From positions 124,001-188,000 of the forward strand of contig NZ_JAAFZT010000005.1 of NCBI RefSeq assembly GCF_013336795.1: a DNA stretch of 64,000 nucleotides. The letters are read 5' to 3'. Below, in pieces: positions 61,417-64,000 of this stretch. Source of the DNA: Alteripontixanthobacter muriae (GTDB taxonomy: Bacteria > Pseudomonadota > Alphaproteobacteria > Sphingomonadales > Sphingomonadaceae). The translations under genes and the position numbers were made by a program. The notes below the pieces were generated by a model. It was not told the DNA's origin. It saw nothing but the letters and a program-made list of their open reading frames with translations, and did no database searches. Numbering within the stretch: the first letter of the stretch is position 1; the number at the start of each line of letters is the position of its first letter.

Positions 61417-62226
61417 ATGAACAACCGTGAAACCTCATCCCGGCCGCATATACAAGGCGGCGAATTCGTCGCTGGCTTCACAGCCGCGCTGGACTGGTGG
61501 CGCGAGGCCGGGGTGGATTGCGATTTCAGCGATGACGCTACGGGATGGCTTGCCGAGGCCGAGGCGGCGAGCGAAGCCAAACTACCTGCAGCACCCAAGC
61601 CAAAGCCGAGGCGAAAGACAGGCGCCGAAATCCTCCCGCTGGCGAGGATCGGCGGAGAAAAAAGCGCCTGGCCGTCCGATCTCGGCGGCTTTACGCCATG
61701 GTGGCTGAGCGAAAGCGCTCTTGACGATGGCGGAACCTATCCGCGCATCGCACCGCGCGGACTAGCGGGAGCGGACATTATGGTGCTGGTGGCGGAGCCG
61801 GAAGCGTCCGACACGGAGAAGCTTCTTTCGGGCGAACAAGGCCGCCTGCTCGAAAACATGCTGGCAGCGATGAACATTGCCGAGGATGCGATCTATTTCG
61901 CCAGTGTTCTGCCCCGCAACACGCCGATGCCCGATTGGGACGATCTGGCAGCGCGCGGCCTTGGCGAAATGGTCGCGCACCATATCGCCCTGGCTACCCC
62001 GCAGCGGCTCATCCTGTTCGGGCGAACCATTCCGCCGTTGTTGTGGCACGATGCAGCGCAAGGCCCTGCCGTTCCGCGCGAATTCGATCAGAATGGTCAG
62101 AACATTCCGGCCTTGGCCGTGCCGGGGCTGGATCGTCTGCTGCGCAGGGGCAGCGAACGGGCGCGCTTCTGGCGGCGTTATCTGGATTGGACGGGGCCGA
62201 TACACACCCCGGAAGGAAAAGCGTAA
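61417..62226 (+). CDS. uracil-DNA glycosylase-like protein with altered active site
   Basis: A 269-residue protein whose C-terminal 150 residues resemble the UDG superfamily: ADIMVLVAEPEASDTEKLLSG, RLLENMLAAMNIAEDAIYF, and RLILFGRTIPPLLW. The usual family-4/5 GEAPG motif reads AEPEASD, and the cysteines that hold an Fe-S cluster are absent. It has a 90-residue N-terminal extension with a Lys/Pro linker (APKPKPRRKTG). Enzymatic activity is therefore doubtful; function unknown. The lytic transglycosylase follows after 3 bp. Confidence 0.72.
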   Translation: MNNRETSSRPHIQGGEFVAGFTAALDWWREAGVDCDFSDDATGWLAEAEAASEAKLPAAPKPKPRRKTGAEILPLARIGGEKSAWPSDLGGFTPWWLSESALDDGGTYPRIAPRGLAGADIMVLVAEPEASDTEKLLSGEQGRLLENMLAAMNIAEDAIYFASVLPRNTPMPDWDDLAARGLGEMVAHHIALATPQRLILFGRTIPPLLWHDAAQGPAVPREFDQNGQNIPALAVPGLDRLLRRGSERARFWRRYLDWTGPIHTPEGKA

Positions 62227-62229
62227 AGC

Positions 62230-63999
62230 ATGATCGGATCTTCGATTAGACATTCACCCTTGTCGCGCATCGCAGCGGCGCTGACGGGTGCCGCGGCCCT
62301 CGCCATCTCTTCGCCAGCATTCGCTAGTAGCGCGGATTATTTCCAGAGCCGCGCTGCAAGCCAGACTGTGCCGGACATCTTGGACCGCGCCGACGACGCG
62401 TATTACCGCGCGCTTTTCAAAGCAATTGATCGCGAACAGTGGACTGCTGTCGAAAGCATGCTCGCGTCCCGCACCGACGGTCCGCTGCACAAGATCGCTC
62501 AGGCCGAATATTACCTGCACGCCAACAGCCCGCGTATAGAAGGCGACCGGATCGCCGCATGGCTGGCGCAAGGCACCAGTCTGCCGCAGGCGGAGCAGAT
62601 CGTACGTCTGGGCATGAAACGAGGGCTGTCTTACGTGCCCGCGCTGCCGGCAGAGCAGCCGTTTGCGCGGCAGCCCTATTCCTCCAAACGTATCCTGCCC
62701 AGCGGGACGGCCGACGCAACGATGCCGGCGGAGATTTCCTCCGCCATTCTCGACCGGATCAAGAATGACGATCCGGATTCCGCTCGCCTGCTGCTTGACG
62801 GGATTGATGCCAGCCTGAGTTCCGCAGCCCGCGCCGAATGGCGGCAACGCGTGGCATGGAGCTACTACATCGAAAACAACGACGCCGCTGCGCTCGCCAT
62901 GGCGAACACGGTGCGGGAAGGTAGCGGGCCCTGGGTAGCGGAAGGCGATTGGGTTGCAGGGCTTGCAGCCTGGCGGCTCGGCAATTGCGACATCGCGGGC
63001 GACGCTTTCAATCGCGCGGCCACGGATTCCAGCAACAATGAACTGACCGCCGCGGCTCATTACTGGGCCAATCGCGCGTTCGTGCGATGCCGCTATCCCG
63101 AGCGCGCCGCCGAACAGCTGCGCGGCGCGGCGCGGCTGGACGAGACATTATACGGAATGCTGGCCCGTGAGCAGCTCGGCCACGAACTCTCTGCCGATCA
63201 CGCTGCACCCGATTTCAGCGGAGCAGACTGGCAGCGGCTCGGCGGCAACGACAACGTCCGCGCTGCCATTGCTCTGGCTCAGATCGGCCGCGCCGGGCTT
63301 GCCGATGACGTGCTGCGCCATCAGGCGCGGATCGGCGACCCGCAGAACTACGATGCCCTCTCGCGTCTCGCGCGTGAAATGGGTCTGCCCGGTACGCAAT
63401 TATGGATGGCGCACAACGCACCCTATGGAACGCGCGCACAGCCCGCCTTGCGCTTTCCGGTCACTCGTTGGACGCCGATTGATGGCTGGAAGATCGACCC
63501 TGCCCTCGCCTACGCCCATGCATTGCAGGAATCGAACTTCCGGCCTGCCGTCGTCAGCCCTGCCGGGGCCAAGGGGCTGATGCAGATCATGCCGATCGCC
63601 GCGCGGGAACATGCCGCATCCCTGAACATGGACGCGGCATATGCGGACCTCGCCGACCCGCGGGTCAATCTCTCCTTCGGTCAACGCAATCTTGAAGCCT
63701 TGCGTGACAGCGGAGTGACCGACGGACTGCTGCCTAAGATTATGGCCGCCTATAATGCGGGTCTCACCCCGGTCGGACGCTGGAACAGTGAAGTGCGGGA
63801 CTTGGGTGATCCGCTGCTTTACATGGAATCGATCCCCTATTGGGAGACGCGCGGTTATGTCGCGATCGTGATGCGAAATTACTGGATGTATGAACGACAG
63901 GCCGGGGCAAATTCCGATAGCCGCGTGGCCTTGGCGCAAGGCATGTGGCCGACCTTCCCGGCCGTGACCGGCGGCAACTTGCACCTGAGCGCACGCTGA
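62230..63999 (+). CDS. soluble lytic transglycosylase
   Basis: A 589-residue periplasmic Slt70-like enzyme cleaving peptidoglycan with 1,6-anhydro products. A signal peptide (about 1-32, cleavage near AFA/S) is followed by an alpha-helical superhelix (residues 40-400) and a C-terminal SLT domain: E434 in HALQESNF is catalytic, then GAKGLMQIMP and AAYNAGLTPVGRW. The stop is at 63997-63999, so it is complete. ATG 62230 follows the preceding stop by 3 bp. Confidence 0.93.
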   Translation: MIGSSIRHSPLSRIAAALTGAAALAISSPAFASSADYFQSRAASQTVPDILDRADDAYYRALFKAIDREQWTAVESMLASRTDGPLHKIAQAEYYLHANSPRIEGDRIAAWLAQGTSLPQAEQIVRLGMKRGLSYVPALPAEQPFARQPYSSKRILPSGTADATMPAEISSAILDRIKNDDPDSARLLLDGIDASLSSAARAEWRQRVAWSYYIENNDAAALAMANTVREGSGPWVAEGDWVAGLAAWRLGNCDIAGDAFNRAATDSSNNELTAAAHYWANRAFVRCRYPERAAEQLRGAARLDETLYGMLAREQLGHELSADHAAPDFSGADWQRLGGNDNVRAAIALAQIGRAGLADDVLRHQARIGDPQNYDALSRLAREMGLPGTQLWMAHNAPYGTRAQPALRFPVTRWTPIDGWKIDPALAYAHALQESNFRPAVVSPAGAKGLMQIMPIAAREHAASLNMDAAYADLADPRVNLSFGQRNLEALRDSGVTDGLLPKIMAAYNAGLTPVGRWNSEVRDLGDPLLYMESIPYWETRGYVAIVMRNYWMYERQAGANSDSRVALAQGMWPTFPAVTGGNLHLSAR

Positions 64000-64000
64000 T

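Overview
The window looks like chromosomal DNA from a GC-rich, free-living alphaproteobacterium, most likely a member of the Sphingomonadales close to the Erythrobacteraceae. That placement rests on protein family resemblance recalled from memory (long-form LeuA, alphaproteobacterial RNase E, Coq4, the sphingomonad-style XrtA exopolysaccharide locus), not on a database search. I found no rRNA, tRNA, insertion sequence, prophage or CRISPR array. Genes are tightly packed and many neighbours share ATGA or TGATG junctions.

Region 1 (1-10.5 kb) is core metabolism: the 3' half of purL, coq4 behind a palindromic operator-like site, serB and miaA with overlapping divergent start codons, and the branched-chain amino acid genes ilvB-ilvN-ilvC. 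An I78-type inhibitor lipoprotein, a YceI protein and leuA follow. leuA is preceded by a small leucine-rich leader peptide and competing hairpins, so attenuation by leucine supply is likely. ilvD lies far away at 56-58 kb.

Region 2 (10.5-25.1 kb), mostly on the minus strand, holds a nitronate monooxygenase-like protein with a cysteine-rich tail, a methyltransferase lipoprotein, prfB, penicillin-binding protein 1A, a soluble chemoreceptor, a VWA protein, an MFS transporter, a NamZ/DUF1343 protein, a DOMON-like protein, tyrS, a PilZ protein and a cell-wall amidase.

Region 3 (25.1-34.7 kb) holds rne with a long structured leader and a clear intrinsic terminator, an ATP-grasp/nucleotidyltransferase pair, an SDR, sdhB, a hotdog thioesterase, zapE and a pirin.

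Region 4 (34.7-53.4 kb) is the most distinctive: a near-complete exosortase A (XrtA/PEP-CTERM) exopolysaccharide locus. A ten-gene minus-strand operon encodes export lipoprotein, chain-length protein, tyrosine autokinase, outer-membrane protein, ATPase, polysaccharide deacetylase, FemAB protein, glycosyltransferase, XrtA-EpsI fusion and asparagine-synthase-like amidotransferase. Next to it are a PLP decarboxylase and an AMP-forming ligase, and divergently a GNAT/FemAB-like transferase, an acyl carrier protein and two atypical alpha/beta hydrolases. These six look like a carrier-protein pathway making a small group of unknown structure, perhaps for decorating the polysaccharide or its proteins. 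No PEP-CTERM substrate, priming glycosyltransferase, flippase, polymerase or PrsK/PrsR regulator is in the window.

Region 5 (53.4-64 kb) returns to housekeeping: an Fe-S RNA m5U methyltransferase, the bifunctional NAD(P)HX repair enzyme, a small lipoprotein, ilvD, an N-formylglutamate amidohydrolase, ispE, ETF-ubiquinone oxidoreductase, a uracil-DNA-glycosylase-like protein and a soluble lytic transglycosylase that ends one base before the window edge.
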